Assembly: GCF_000737715.1 (NCBI RefSeq)
Contig: NZ_JPRN01000004.1
Span: 62,001 to 126,000, forward strand
DNA from: Chryseobacterium sp. JM1
Lineage (GTDB): Bacteria; Bacteroidota; Bacteroidia; Flavobacteriales; Weeksellaceae
Length of the DNA stretch: 64,000 bases
Direction: 5' to 3'
A program made the position numbers and the translations under genes. Below the pieces are notes generated by a model. It saw only the letters and a program-made list of their open reading frames with translations. It did no database searches and had not been told where the DNA came from. This document shows, piece after piece, positions 51,634 to 60,608 of this stretch; position 1 is the stretch's first letter, and each line of letters starts with the position of its first letter.

Positions 51634-53364
51634 ATGAAGAAATTGCTATATACTTCCCTCTTTATTTTTTCTTTAATAAGCTTTACAGCCAAAGCTCAAT
51701 ACCAGCCTAAAAACATTTCTAAAGAAGACCTAAAAAAGGCCAATCACTGGGTGGATAAAACCTACAGATCGCTTTCACAGGACGAGAAACTGGGTCAGCT
51801 GTTTATTGTAGCACTCTATACCAATAAAGGTGAAGACTATATCAACCAGATCAGAAACATCGTGGTTAATGATAAAATCGGAGGACTGATCTTAATGCAG
51901 GATGACGCAGCCAGAGAAATTAATCTGGTAAATGAATTCCAACAAAAATCAAAAGTTCCGATGATGATCGGGATGGATGCAGAATGGGGAATTTTTCAGA
52001 GAATTGCTACTGCACACAAATTTCCATGGGCGATGACGCTTGGTGCTATACAGGATAAAAGCCTTATTTATCAGATGTCCGCCAAAATAGCGGAAGACTG
52101 CCATAGAATGGGAATCAACTGGGATTTTGCACCGGTAGTGGATGTGAATACCAATCCTAACAACCCTATTATCGGGAACAGAAGTTTCGGTTCAGAAGTG
52201 GATAATGTGATCAGCTCAGCTTTATCTTATTCGAACGGACTTCAGGACAATACAATCCTTGCTGCGATCAAGCATTTTCCGGGACACGGAGATACGAGTA
52301 CAGACTCTCACCTTGATTTGCCGGTAGTTTCACATAGTTTAGAAAGATTAAACAGCGTGGAACTGGCTCCTTTTAAAGCTTTGATGGATAAAGGAATCGG
52401 TGGCGTAATGGTAGCTCACTTATATGTTCCAAGTCTTGAATCCGGAAAAGGAATTCCTGCTTCGGTTTCTAAAAACATCATTACGGGAATATTAAAAGAT
52501 CAGTTAGGATATAAAGGTTTAATTATCACCGATGCCCTAAATATGGGCGCTGTAGCCAATAAATATAAGCCGGGCGAACTGGATGCACTTGCGTTTAAAG
52601 CAGGAAATGACATTATGCTTTTCTCACAGGGTGTTTCGGAAGGAAAAAAATTAATTCAGAAAGGAATTGAAAAAGGTGAAATTTCTCAGTCAAGAGTTGA
52701 GGAAAGTGTCAAGAAAATTTTACTGACAAAATATTTCCTGGGTCTTACACTATACACTCCTAAAAATCCAGAAAACATCAATAACGACCTGAATAATGAT
52801 TCTCACAAAACGCTGGTACAAAATCTTTATGCCAATGCTTTGACTTTGTTAAAAGATGACCAGAAACTTCTTCCGATCACCGGAAAACAAACTTATTATG
52901 TTCCTTTGGAAGAAGCGCCTTATCAGACTTTCGCGAATCAATTAGGAACTAATGTGATCACTAAAAAAGCCAACGAAATCAATACCATCCCTGCAGGTTC
53001 TACCGTAATCGTAGGGTTTCACAAGGATAATTCTACAGCATACAAACCTTATAAAATTTCAGCAGAATCAAAGAAAGTTCTGGCTGATCTTACCAAAAAC
53101 CAGAATGTTATTTTAAATGTATTCGGAAGCGCGTACGCTTTAAAAGATATTGATATTTCAAAAGTATCTACCGTCCTTGTCTCTTATGAAAACAACGACG
53201 ACTCTATGACCGCTGCAGCCGCTGCGCTGAACGGAAAAACAAAAATATGGGGCAAACTGCCTGTACTGGTGAATGACCAGCTGAAAGCAGGATTGGGAAT
53301 CGAAAAGGCTCCTTCTGCTTCGAATGTGAACACCACAGTTTTTACAACATCAAAACAACAATAA
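51634..53364 (+). CDS. GH3 beta-N-acetylhexosaminidase-like protein
   Basis: A 576-residue protein started at the ATG at 51634 (KKLLYTSLFIFSLISFTAKAQ signal peptide). The catalytic domain has GMDAEWGIFQRI, NWDFAPVVDVNTNPNNPIIG, and the NagZ-type loop KHFPGHGDTSTDSH, which carries the acid/base Asp-His pair; ITDALNMGAV follows. Residues after about 380 form a second domain. It probably cleaves N-acetylglucosamine from muropeptides in the periplasm. bshA follows four bases after its stop. Confidence 0.9.
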   Translation: MKKLLYTSLFIFSLISFTAKAQYQPKNISKEDLKKANHWVDKTYRSLSQDEKLGQLFIVALYTNKGEDYINQIRNIVVNDKIGGLILMQDDAAREINLVNEFQQKSKVPMMIGMDAEWGIFQRIATAHKFPWAMTLGAIQDKSLIYQMSAKIAEDCHRMGINWDFAPVVDVNTNPNNPIIGNRSFGSEVDNVISSALSYSNGLQDNTILAAIKHFPGHGDTSTDSHLDLPVVSHSLERLNSVELAPFKALMDKGIGGVMVAHLYVPSLESGKGIPASVSKNIITGILKDQLGYKGLIITDALNMGAVANKYKPGELDALAFKAGNDIMLFSQGVSEGKKLIQKGIEKGEISQSRVEESVKKILLTKYFLGLTLYTPKNPENINNDLNNDSHKTLVQNLYANALTLLKDDQKLLPITGKQTYYVPLEEAPYQTFANQLGTNVITKKANEINTIPAGSTVIVGFHKDNSTAYKPYKISAESKKVLADLTKNQNVILNVFGSAYALKDIDISKVSTVLVSYENNDDSMTAAAAALNGKTKIWGKLPVLVNDQLKAGLGIEKAPSASNVNTTVFTTSKQQ

Positions 53365-53368
53365 TCTA

Positions 53369-54517
53369 ATGAAAATAGGCATACTTTGCTATCCGACCTA
53401 CGGAGGAAGCGGAATCGTAGCTACAGAACTGGGAATGTCTCTTGCCAACAAAGGCTATGAGGTTCACTTTATAAGTTCTGCGCTCCCTGCAAGACTGGAC
53501 ATTACCAACCCGAACATTTTCTTTCACCGAGTGAATGTACAGACGTATCCGCTTTTCCAGTATCAGCCATATGATATTGCGTTAAGTTCTATGATTTACC
53601 GTGTCGTAAATCTATATAAACTGGATCTCCTACATGCCCATTATGCCATTCCATATGCATATGCTGCATTTACGGCTAAACAGATGCTGAAGGAAGATAA
53701 GAATGACGTTCCATTGGTAACAACACTTCACGGAACAGATATTACCTTAGTTGGACAGCATCCAAGTTATAAACATGCAGTAGAATTTTCAATCAACCAG
53801 TCAGATGCCATCACGTCGGTTTCTGAAAGTCTGAAAAAAGATACCCTCCAATTTTTCAATATCAAGAAGCAGATACAGGTGATTACCAATTTTATTGACA
53901 ATTCTGAATTTGACGACTTAACAGAATGCCAGAGAACACAGTTTGCCAATCCGGATGAGAAAATCCTGATCCATGTCTCTAACCTTCGTCCCGTAAAACG
54001 TGTAGATGAAGTGCTGCAGATTTTCAAGAGCGTTGAGAAAAAAGTGAAGTCAAAATTGATCATCATCGGTGAAGGGCCGGACATGGAAAAAGTAAACCAG
54101 TTTCTGGAAGAAAATCCTGAGCTTATTTCTAAGATCCGTCTGTTAGGAAAAGTAAATGATTTGTATAAGATCTTACAGCTTTCAGATGTATTTTTACTTC
54201 CTTCTGAACAGGAAAGTTTCGGTCTGGCAGCACTTGAGGCGATGGCAGCTTACACTCCAGTGATCAGCTCCAATGCGGGAGGAATTCCTGAAGTGAATAT
54301 CCAGGGAGAAACAGGATTCTTAGCCGAGATCGGAAATGTAGAAGCGATGAGCAACTATACGATCAAACTTTTAAGCAATGAAGAGCTTTTAACTACGATG
54401 AAGCAGAATGCAAAAGATCAGGCTATCAAATTTGATCTGAAAAACATTCTTCCAATCTATGAAGAAATGTACAGAACCACTATAGAAAATTTCAAGAAGG
54501 AGCTGACAAAAGCTTAA
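53369..54517 (+). CDS. bshA: BshA, N-acetyl-alpha-glucosaminyl L-malate synthase
   Basis: A 382-residue GT4 glycosyltransferase. It begins KIGILCYPTYGGSGIVATEL, typical of BshA, followed by LHAHYAIPYAYAA, TLHGTDITLVG, SNLRPVKRVDEV and the C-terminal PSEQESFGLAALEAMA (donor site). It joins UDP-GlcNAc to L-malate in the first step of bacillithiol synthesis, known in Bacillota and many Bacteroidota. bshB and bshC are not in the window. Co-transcribed with the GH3 gene. Confidence 0.94.
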   Translation: MKIGILCYPTYGGSGIVATELGMSLANKGYEVHFISSALPARLDITNPNIFFHRVNVQTYPLFQYQPYDIALSSMIYRVVNLYKLDLLHAHYAIPYAYAAFTAKQMLKEDKNDVPLVTTLHGTDITLVGQHPSYKHAVEFSINQSDAITSVSESLKKDTLQFFNIKKQIQVITNFIDNSEFDDLTECQRTQFANPDEKILIHVSNLRPVKRVDEVLQIFKSVEKKVKSKLIIIGEGPDMEKVNQFLEENPELISKIRLLGKVNDLYKILQLSDVFLLPSEQESFGLAALEAMAAYTPVISSNAGGIPEVNIQGETGFLAEIGNVEAMSNYTIKLLSNEELLTTMKQNAKDQAIKFDLKNILPIYEEMYRTTIENFKKELTKA

Positions 54518-54563
54518 TTTTACCAAACAGATAAAATATAATCTCTATTCCCGCAGGCCAGAT

Positions 54564-55403
54564 ATGGAACTGACAGACAATACGAAAGGATTTGAAGATG
54601 AGTTTTCTATCATCCGCCTCGACGGGAATATGGGTTATAATCACCAACCGCAACGAACTGCCGTTAACCGGATCTACATTTATCAGAATGGTACAGGATC
54701 TGTAACCATCGACAAAACCTCTCTTCATCTGGAAAAATATCAGGTTCTCCTTATCGCTAAGGGACAGATCTTTTTATTCTCCGAAGATTCTTCACTGGCT
54801 GGCTATGAAATTACTTTTACGGATGCATTCTGGGAGAAAGCCCCTGAAAGTGCGAGCAATTGTAAATCCGTCCTGTTCAATCTGAATGCAGACAATCAGG
54901 GACTGGCAGCGGAAAAGGATGATCTCGAAGAACTTTTCTCAGTAACAGCCATGCTGAACAGGGAATCACAGAGCAAAAACTACATCAATAAAACGGATGC
55001 TCTGGCGGCCTATCTAAAGATCATCATGATCAAAACCGCCAATATCAATTTTTCTCTGCAGGAGCGCTATAACAGTTCCGACAGAAAAATCTACACTCAT
55101 TTCCTGGAACTCGTTTCTCAAAATTATCAGAAAACCCGCGAAGTTTCAGCATACGCGGGATTCCTGAATATAACAAATAAACAACTTTCCGGTATCTGCC
55201 ATAAACAGGGTGGAAATCCTCCAAAGAAAATAATTGCAGGCATGATCATCAATGAAGCCAAAAGAATGCTCTATTTCTCTGCATCACCTGTAAAAGAGAT
55301 CGCTTCTGTTCTTAATTTTTCCTCAACGGAGCAGTTTAGTCACTTTTTCAAAAAACAGACTTCTTTTTCACCTCAGGTTTATCGGAATTTAGGTCAATTT
55401 TGA
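54564..55403 (+). CDS. AraC-family regulator
   Basis: A 279-residue protein. The N-terminal half looks like a cupin sensor domain (FIYQNGTGSVTIDKTS-like strands, QVLLIAKGQIFLFS). The C-terminal AraC helix-turn-helix pair is seen as YAGFLNITNKQLSGICHKQG and VKEIASVLNFSSTEQFSHFF, then KKQTSFSPQVYR. The target is unknown. It follows bshA by 46 bases on the same strand. Confidence 0.88.
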   Translation: MELTDNTKGFEDEFSIIRLDGNMGYNHQPQRTAVNRIYIYQNGTGSVTIDKTSLHLEKYQVLLIAKGQIFLFSEDSSLAGYEITFTDAFWEKAPESASNCKSVLFNLNADNQGLAAEKDDLEELFSVTAMLNRESQSKNYINKTDALAAYLKIIMIKTANINFSLQERYNSSDRKIYTHFLELVSQNYQKTREVSAYAGFLNITNKQLSGICHKQGGNPPKKIIAGMIINEAKRMLYFSASPVKEIASVLNFSSTEQFSHFFKKQTSFSPQVYRNLGQF

Positions 55404-55449
55404 CATATGAAGGAAAAAAACTGATATTATCTACGCGCTTTGATTGATT

Positions 55450-55457
55450 TAATTTTG
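55450..55457 (+). promoter_or_regulatory. -7 box of the HD-domain gene
   Basis: TAATTTTG, exact TAnnTTTG, 12 bases before the ATG. No clear -33. Confidence 0.45.
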
Positions 55458-55468
55458 TAAAAAAAGTT

Positions 55469-56116
55469 ATGACAGCAAAGTTAAAATCAGCCGTAGGTAT
55501 CATAATCCCCGACAGCACCATTGCAGAACAGGCAAGAGAACTTCTTTTGGAGCACGGCAATGAATTTTTATACAATCACTCGATGAGGGTGTTTCTTTTT
55601 TCATCTTTAAATGCTAAACGGAAAGAAATTTCTTACGATTCCGAATTACTCTATGTTTCGTCCCTATTCCATGACCTTGGTTTGACCGCACATTACAGCA
55701 GTCCTGATCTCAGATTTGAAGTAGACGGAGCCAATGCAGCCAGAGATTTTCTTAAAGGACACGGACTTCCCGAAAAAAGCCTTCAGCTTGTATGGGATAC
55801 CATTGCCCTGCATACTACGATAGGAATTGCGGAACATAAAGAGGCGGAAGTTGCCCTGATGTATTCTGGTGTAGGATTGGATGTGATGGGTGAAGGATAT
55901 GAACATCTGTCTGAAGCAAACCGTGAGGAGATCATCGGATTTTTCCCGAGGACAGACTTTAAGAAAAAGATTATTCCTGCGTTTTTCTCAGGATTTGAGC
56001 ATAAAACCGAAACAACATTCGGAAATATTAAAGCTGATGTATGCGCTTTTATGATTCCGAACTTTCAAAGAAAAAATTTCTGTGACTGTATTCTGCATTC
56101 ACCGTGGTCGGAGTAG
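55469..56116 (+). CDS. HD-domain hydrolase
   Basis: A 215-residue protein. The metal-binding pattern is H...HD...D: YNHSMRVFLFSSL, VSSLFHDLGLTAHYSS (HD), and a later ALHTTIGIAEHKEAE. The whole resembles the cyanamide-hydratase-like HD family found in many bacteria. Substrate unknown. It is a single gene; a terminator lies about 150 bases downstream. Confidence 0.85.
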   Translation: MTAKLKSAVGIIIPDSTIAEQARELLLEHGNEFLYNHSMRVFLFSSLNAKRKEISYDSELLYVSSLFHDLGLTAHYSSPDLRFEVDGANAARDFLKGHGLPEKSLQLVWDTIALHTTIGIAEHKEAEVALMYSGVGLDVMGEGYEHLSEANREEIIGFFPRTDFKKKIIPAFFSGFEHKTETTFGNIKADVCAFMIPNFQRKNFCDCILHSPWSE

Positions 56117-56170
56117 ATTGGGGTTTGGAGAAGTTATGTGATATGGGTGCCGGAGTTGGAAAATTTTAAA

Positions 56171-56216
56171 AATTCACCATTCACTTGCGAAGCAAAATTG
56201 ACCATTCACATTTCTA
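56171..56216 (+). repeat. Family D intergenic repeat, copy 4
   Basis: ATTCACCATTCACTTGCGAA then GCAAAATTGACCATTCACAT. This is the cleanest copy; TTGC-GAA-GCAA is a local palindrome. Confidence 0.7.
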
Positions 56217-56266
56217 ATCTCAGCTTTATATCTGCTACCTAAATTAATACATTAAATTTAGACACG

Positions 56267-56306
56267 ATACCTTCCGTCATTGCATGGGAGGTATTTTATT
56301 TTTTTA
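56267..56306 (+). terminator. Terminator downstream of the HD-domain gene
   Basis: ATACCTTCC (56267-56275) pairs with GGGAGGTAT (56286-56294), followed by TTTATTTTTTT. Apart from this and the repeat, 56117-56460 is non-coding. Confidence 0.78.
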
Positions 56307-56460
56307 GTTAAAACAAGAAGAAAATAGAATGAACAAAACATAAATCTTTGTTTCAAAAACTGGATTTCTATAGATAAAAATTTGTGTAGAACAGAACCGG
56401 AAAACTTAATCACAGGGTTAATGAAAGTACTGAATTTCTATTATATTTATCATCACACCT

Positions 56461-57732
56461 ATGACGGAAAAACTGCTTCAATATCTTTGGAACTATAAGG
56501 TTTTCAAAAATTATGACTTCAAGGACCTTGAAGGGAATCCCGTTGAAATCATCCAGTTTGGGAGATGGAATACCGATGCGGGGCCAGACTTTCTCAATGC
56601 AAAAATTAAAACAAAAGGACTCGTCATTGCCGGACATATAGAACTTCACATCCGTACCTCTGACTGGATTTTCCACAACCATTCCCAGGATCCCAATTAC
56701 CAGAATATCATTCTTCATGTAGTCTATCAAAATGACACAGACATCGATGACCTCATCCGGAAAAATGTTCCGACGTTGGAGCTTAAAGATCATATCGACT
56801 CAAATATGCTGTGGAAATATGAAAAATTGATCAACGGAACCCAATTCATTCCTTGTGAAAATATTTTTGAGCCTAATAAAATCCCCATTCATTTTCACGA
56901 AGCTAATGTTCTTAAAAAATTAGATGAAAAGTCTCAGGAGTTGGAGAAAAGCCTAGACCAGTACAAAAATAATTTTGAAGCCGTTCTTTTTCACAGCCTC
57001 GCCTACTCTTTCGGATTAAAAGTGAATGCTCATATTTTCAGACAAATTGCAGAATCAATAGACTTCAGTGTTATCAATAAGATCCGGCAAAATGTATTAC
57101 AGCTGGAAGCCCTTTTATTCGGTATTTCTGGATGGCTGGATCATCCAAAAGACGGACAAATGATGATCTGGAAAAGAGAATTTAAATTCATCCGAAAAAA
57201 ATTCAACATTCCCAATCTGACCCTTCATCCTAAGTTTCTGAGATTGCGCCCACCCAACTTTCCTACGATCCGTCTTTCCCAACTGGCAGATCTTTATTCC
57301 AGACACCAGAATTTATTTTCAAAAATTATTAAGGCGAATAATACTGATGAGCTGTACGAAGTTTTTGAGCCTGTAAAAGCTTCGGAATACTGGGATTTTC
57401 ATTTTAACTTTGGAACTATTTCAAAGTTTCAGCCTAAAACCTTAAGCTCAGATTTCATTGAATTAATTATCCTCAATACGGTACTTCCCTTAAAATATAC
57501 CTATCATAAATATCATCATGAAGAAATTACAGAGGAAATCCTCGATTTGTACAGAAACAGTACCGCCGAAAAAAATTCTGTAACCGCCGCATGGAAAAAA
57601 CTTGGACTGAAGATTAATAATGCTTTGGAAAGCCAGAGCCTGATTTATCATTATAACAATTTATGCACAGAAAAAAAATGCCTGAACTGCAGTATAGGGT
57701 TTAATCTGTTGAAACAGTCTTTGGACAGCTGA
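56461..57732 (+). CDS. DUF2851 family protein
   Basis: A 423-residue soluble protein beginning TEKLLQYLWNYKVFKN. It contains FGRWNTDAGPDFLNAKIK and GHIELHIRTSDWIFHNH, the DUF2851 signature (Asp, Glu and His residues that could bind metal). The C-terminus has CTEKKCLNCSIG with three Cys. Function unknown; the Asp/Glu/His pattern recalls nuclease folds, which is only an impression. Single gene. Confidence 0.85.
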   Translation: MTEKLLQYLWNYKVFKNYDFKDLEGNPVEIIQFGRWNTDAGPDFLNAKIKTKGLVIAGHIELHIRTSDWIFHNHSQDPNYQNIILHVVYQNDTDIDDLIRKNVPTLELKDHIDSNMLWKYEKLINGTQFIPCENIFEPNKIPIHFHEANVLKKLDEKSQELEKSLDQYKNNFEAVLFHSLAYSFGLKVNAHIFRQIAESIDFSVINKIRQNVLQLEALLFGISGWLDHPKDGQMMIWKREFKFIRKKFNIPNLTLHPKFLRLRPPNFPTIRLSQLADLYSRHQNLFSKIIKANNTDELYEVFEPVKASEYWDFHFNFGTISKFQPKTLSSDFIELIILNTVLPLKYTYHKYHHEEITEEILDLYRNSTAEKNSVTAAWKKLGLKINNALESQSLIYHYNNLCTEKKCLNCSIGFNLLKQSLDS

Positions 57733-57752
57733 TATTTTTTGCAATCGACCGA

Positions 57753-57926
57753 TTATACAGCATAGTCTGGTTTTATATTTAAATCAATAAAAATACTTTC
57801 TACATCGAATAATTCTCCGTTCATCATCTCGTTCTTAAACCCCATGGATTTATTTGAATATTTATAGAAAAAAAACTGATCTGCTTTTCGAAATTCATTC
57901 TTAAAATAAAATCCTATGAAAAACAT
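57753..57926 (-). CDS. Possible short gene or gene remnant (57 aa)
   Basis: In the spacer between the DUF2851 gene and the NTF2-like gene the minus strand is open from an ATG at 57924-57926 to a stop at 57753-57755. Its residues look protein-like (FRKADQFFFYKYSNKSMGF, GELFDVESIFIDLNIKPDYA) rather than like shadow translation. The ATG overlaps the start of the plus-strand gene by 11 bases. It may be the C-terminal remnant of a lost gene. I do not recognise the family. Confidence 0.3.
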   Translation of the reverse strand: MFFIGFYFKNEFRKADQFFFYKYSNKSMGFKNEMMNGELFDVESIFIDLNIKPDYAV

Positions 57927-58392
57927 AAGCGTATTATTTTGTGTTTTACTTACATTTTTTTGTCGTGCACAGAGCTATACACAACAAAAAAATGAAATTC
58001 AAGATCTTGTAAAGGAGGTCAGACAACATATCATTAAAAAAGATACCGCAGCTTTTAAGGCTCTATTTACAAAAGGCTCCTTTAACTGGACTGCTGTGAT
58101 CAGAGATAAGACCCAGCAGAAAAGGCTGAAAAATAAAACGTCAAATCCTTCCAATCTATTCACAAAAAGTTTTCAGGATTTCCATCTGTTCCTTATGGAT
58201 AAAGGTAACCAGGATGAATTGTTTAATAATGTACATATTGAAAACGATGATGTTATCGGTTCAGTTACCTGTGATTATTCTTTCCTTTTGGATAACAAAG
58301 TAACCAATTACGGAAAGGAATTCTGGCAGCTGGCAAAAGTCAATGGCCAGTGGAAAATTATCAGTGTGATCTATAGCATAGAGCTTGATTAA
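57916..58392 (+). CDS. Secreted NTF2-like protein
   Basis: A 158-residue protein with a signal peptide (KNISVLFCVLLTFFCRAQ). Then one alpha+beta domain (EVRQHIIKKDTAAFKALFTK, IGSVTCDYSFLLDNKVTNYG, FWQLAKVNGQWKIISVIYS) of the nuclear-transport-factor-2-like/SnoaL type. The role is unknown; periplasmic location expected. Confidence 0.7.
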   Translation: MKNISVLFCVLLTFFCRAQSYTQQKNEIQDLVKEVRQHIIKKDTAAFKALFTKGSFNWTAVIRDKTQQKRLKNKTSNPSNLFTKSFQDFHLFLMDKGNQDELFNNVHIENDDVIGSVTCDYSFLLDNKVTNYGKEFWQLAKVNGQWKIISVIYSIELD

Positions 58393-58508
58393 TTTTTGAT
58401 AAAAACCAAAGTCCTGATCAAGATCAATTTATTTATCACGAATCGGATAGGTAGAAAAAAATTGCTTAAATTGCGGTATTGGATTTAAACTTTTAAAAGA
58501 ATCTTCAA

Positions 58509-58730
58509 ATGTTTGATAATATCCGCCACAAAATGGAAAGAGAATGGTTCGGCGTTCTTACGAGAACCGGAGCTAAACTGGGGATCCCTGTATCTAAATT
58601 GAGGATCTTTTTCATCTATTCTACTTTTGCCACTGCCGGCTTTTTCTTTCTGATCTATCTGGGACTGGCATTCACGCTTTGGATCAAAGATATTTTTATT
58701 ACCAGAAGGCCGAGCGTTTTTGATTTATAA
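58509..58730 (+). CDS. PspC-domain membrane protein
   Basis: A 73-residue protein with a PspC-like pattern: cytoplasmic start, LGIPVSKLRIFFIYSTF, a membrane helix (FFFLIYLGLAFTLWI) and a short tail. It is shorter than canonical PspC. The GNAT gene starts two bases after its stop, so the two are co-transcribed. Confidence 0.75.
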   Translation: MFDNIRHKMEREWFGVLTRTGAKLGIPVSKLRIFFIYSTFATAGFFFLIYLGLAFTLWIKDIFITRRPSVFDL

Positions 58731-58732
58731 TT

Positions 58733-59245
58733 ATGGAATTTTTACCGATTACTTCTGCAGAAGACTATAGAGTTCAGGACATCTATAAGTCGTATTCCAG
58801 CACATTCCCCGCAGATGAGCAAAGGGACTGGAACCAATTTACCGCATTATTTTCAAATCCTCATGTGAAGGTCATATCTGTACTTCATGAATCTCAGGCT
58901 ATAGGTTATCTTATTATCTGGGAACTGAGTTCTTATGTTTTCGTGGAACATTTTGAAGTTTTTGAAGCCTTCAGAAGCCAGAAACTGGGGTCACATATTA
59001 CAGCATACCTGTTTAAAAATTACCCGAGAATTATTCTGGAAATAGAGCCTGATCATTTGGGAGAAGATGCGAAAAGGCGCTATTCTTTTTATCAGAAAAA
59101 CGGATTTACCCTGATCGACGAAATGTATGTACAGCCGAGTTATGGCGAAGGAAAAAAGCCGCTGGATCTTTGGCTACTGGCCAATTATACGCCTGAACAT
59201 CTAAAGAGTGTAAAAGACGAAATTTATGATGTTGTGTATCATTAA
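58733..59245 (+). CDS. GNAT-family acetyltransferase
   Basis: A 170-residue protein. GNAT fold elements: VISVLHESQAIGYLIIWEL, VEHFEVFEAFRSQKLGSHI (acetyl-CoA loop, a variant of R/Q-x-x-G-x-G/A), ILEIEPDHLG and RRYSFYQKNGFTLID. Substrate unknown. It is in an operon with the PspC gene and ends at a strong terminator. Confidence 0.82.
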   Translation: MEFLPITSAEDYRVQDIYKSYSSTFPADEQRDWNQFTALFSNPHVKVISVLHESQAIGYLIIWELSSYVFVEHFEVFEAFRSQKLGSHITAYLFKNYPRIILEIEPDHLGEDAKRRYSFYQKNGFTLIDEMYVQPSYGEGKKPLDLWLLANYTPEHLKSVKDEIYDVVYH

Positions 59246-59252
59246 AATATAA

Positions 59253-59287
59253 AAACCGCCGGATATGTTCCGGCGGTTTGCTTTTTA
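59253..59287 (+). terminator. Terminator of the PspC-GNAT unit
   Basis: ACCGCCGGA pairs with TCCGGCGGT, followed by TTGCTTTTT. Confidence 0.9.
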
Positions 59288-59317
59288 TAGCATCTTGTAA
59301 AGTCTTTTTTCTTTTTC

Positions 59318-59478
59318 TTTAACCACTGATTTCACGGATTTTCACAGATGATTGTGTATATTATTCCGTATAAAATCTTTTATTTTTAAAAAAACTTATG
59401 TGAACTTCTTGTTCGCAAAGCATTAAACTTCAGAATGACTTAAGTGTCCAAAAAACTTTTGTGCCCTTTTGTGGTTGA
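59318..59478 (-). repeat. Family F intergenic repeat, copy 2 (opposite orientation)
   Basis: On the minus strand: ACCACAAAAGGGCACAAAAG, then CACTTAAGTCATTCTGAAGT, AATGCTTTGCGAACAAGAAG, CACATAAGTTTTTTTA, and last ATCATCTGTGAAAATCCGTG with AAATCAGTGGTTAAAG. The first-listed block of copy 1 (41461-41620) comes last here. Confidence 0.65.
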
Positions 59479-59500
59479 TAGTTTTTCGCAGATGATGATC

Positions 59501-60235
59501 TTAATTGACTTCGTACTCCAGCTTTATCGTGATATTTGCTTCTTTTTCTTTCGAGGAAGTATTGAATGTTCCGCCGTAGGAATAATCTTCATTAGAATTG
59601 GGTTCTGTAATCTGAATCACTCCCATGGTTGCTTTTTTAAGATTTCCCAAGCTGCTGCCTGAATTTTCTGCAATTTTCTCTGCTCTTTCTTTAGCATCTT
59701 TCGTTGCACTGGCAATCATTTCCTGCTTTACCGTAGCTAATTTGGTGTAAAAATAGGATGGTGAAGATGAAGTGAATTCAATCCCACGGTTTATGATTTC
59801 CGTAATATTTCTTGAAAGGTTTTCAATCTTTACCACCTCTTTGCTTTCAATGGAAACTTTTTGGGTAAGGTTGTATCCGGAAAATTCACCCTGTACGTAA
59901 TTTCCATTAGAGTCGTTATAACTTCTGAACTGCTTCTGGATATCTACGGAAGAAAATACAATTTCACCCTGCTTAATCCCTTTTGAAACAAGATAATCAT
60001 TGATCACCTTTCTGTCTATAGCCAGTTCATCATAAGCTGCTTTTAAATCGGAATTATTTTTAGAAAAACTTCCGGACCATGTGATCAGATCGGACGTAAA
60101 CTGTTTGGTTCCCAATCCGGTCACGGAAATGGTGTTTTCAGATTTATTTCTGTTTTTAATAGCATTCCCTAAAAAGCCTAGCCCAAGGACAAATCCCAGT
60201 GCTCCGACTGCTACCGCAATAATATTTTTATTCAT
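59501..60235 (-). CDS. SIMPL-domain (DUF541) protein
   Basis: A 244-residue protein with one N-terminal membrane helix (IIAVAVGALGFVLGLGFLG), then the SIMPL domain: ISVTGLGTKQFTSDLITWSG, VFSSVDIQKQF, FSGYNLTQKVSIES, KDAKERAEKIAENSG and the late ITIKLEYEV. The family forms oligomeric periplasmic or membrane-anchored assemblies of unclear function. Single gene on the minus strand. Confidence 0.88.
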   Translation of the reverse strand: MNKNIIAVAVGALGFVLGLGFLGNAIKNRNKSENTISVTGLGTKQFTSDLITWSGSFSKNNSDLKAAYDELAIDRKVINDYLVSKGIKQGEIVFSSVDIQKQFRSYNDSNGNYVQGEFSGYNLTQKVSIESKEVVKIENLSRNITEIINRGIEFTSSSPSYFYTKLATVKQEMIASATKDAKERAEKIAENSGSSLGNLKKATMGVIQITEPNSNEDYSYGGTFNTSSKEKEANITIKLEYEVN

Positions 60236-60386
60236 AAAACTTGTGATTTGATTGATTCTGTGTAGCTGTACATCAATTTCTATTCCGCTTTTTAAGAATT
60301 TTTTAACATTATTCCTGGTATTTCCGCCCCAGTTTCAAAACTTGAAGGTTAGGCAAAAAGTGGATCAGTCTCAAACTTAGGAGCAG

Positions 60387-60530
60387 ATAAGTTTTTTTTA
60401 ACATTAAGACATTAAGCTCTTAAAAGATGGGTGCTTAAAGAACTTAAAAAATTAATTTATTGATTTCTTCATTTTTCTTCATTGATAACAATACGCTTGC
60501 TGCTTAAATCCTTAATGTTTAAATTAAGAA
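60387..60530. repeat. Family H element with imperfect terminal inverted repeats
   Basis: TTAACATTAAGACATTAAGC (60398-60417) is matched by the reverse complement of GCTTAAATCCTTAATGTTTA (60502-60521). The outer end ATAAGTTTTTTTTA resembles the end of the 191-bp element. The 60236-60608 spacer contains no gene. Confidence 0.5.
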
Positions 60531-60608
60531 ATAAACTAAAGTTTATTAAGGTTAAAAAAATTTAAGATCAATTTTAAAAAGGATTTTATAGGTTTGATAA
60601 TATTTATT

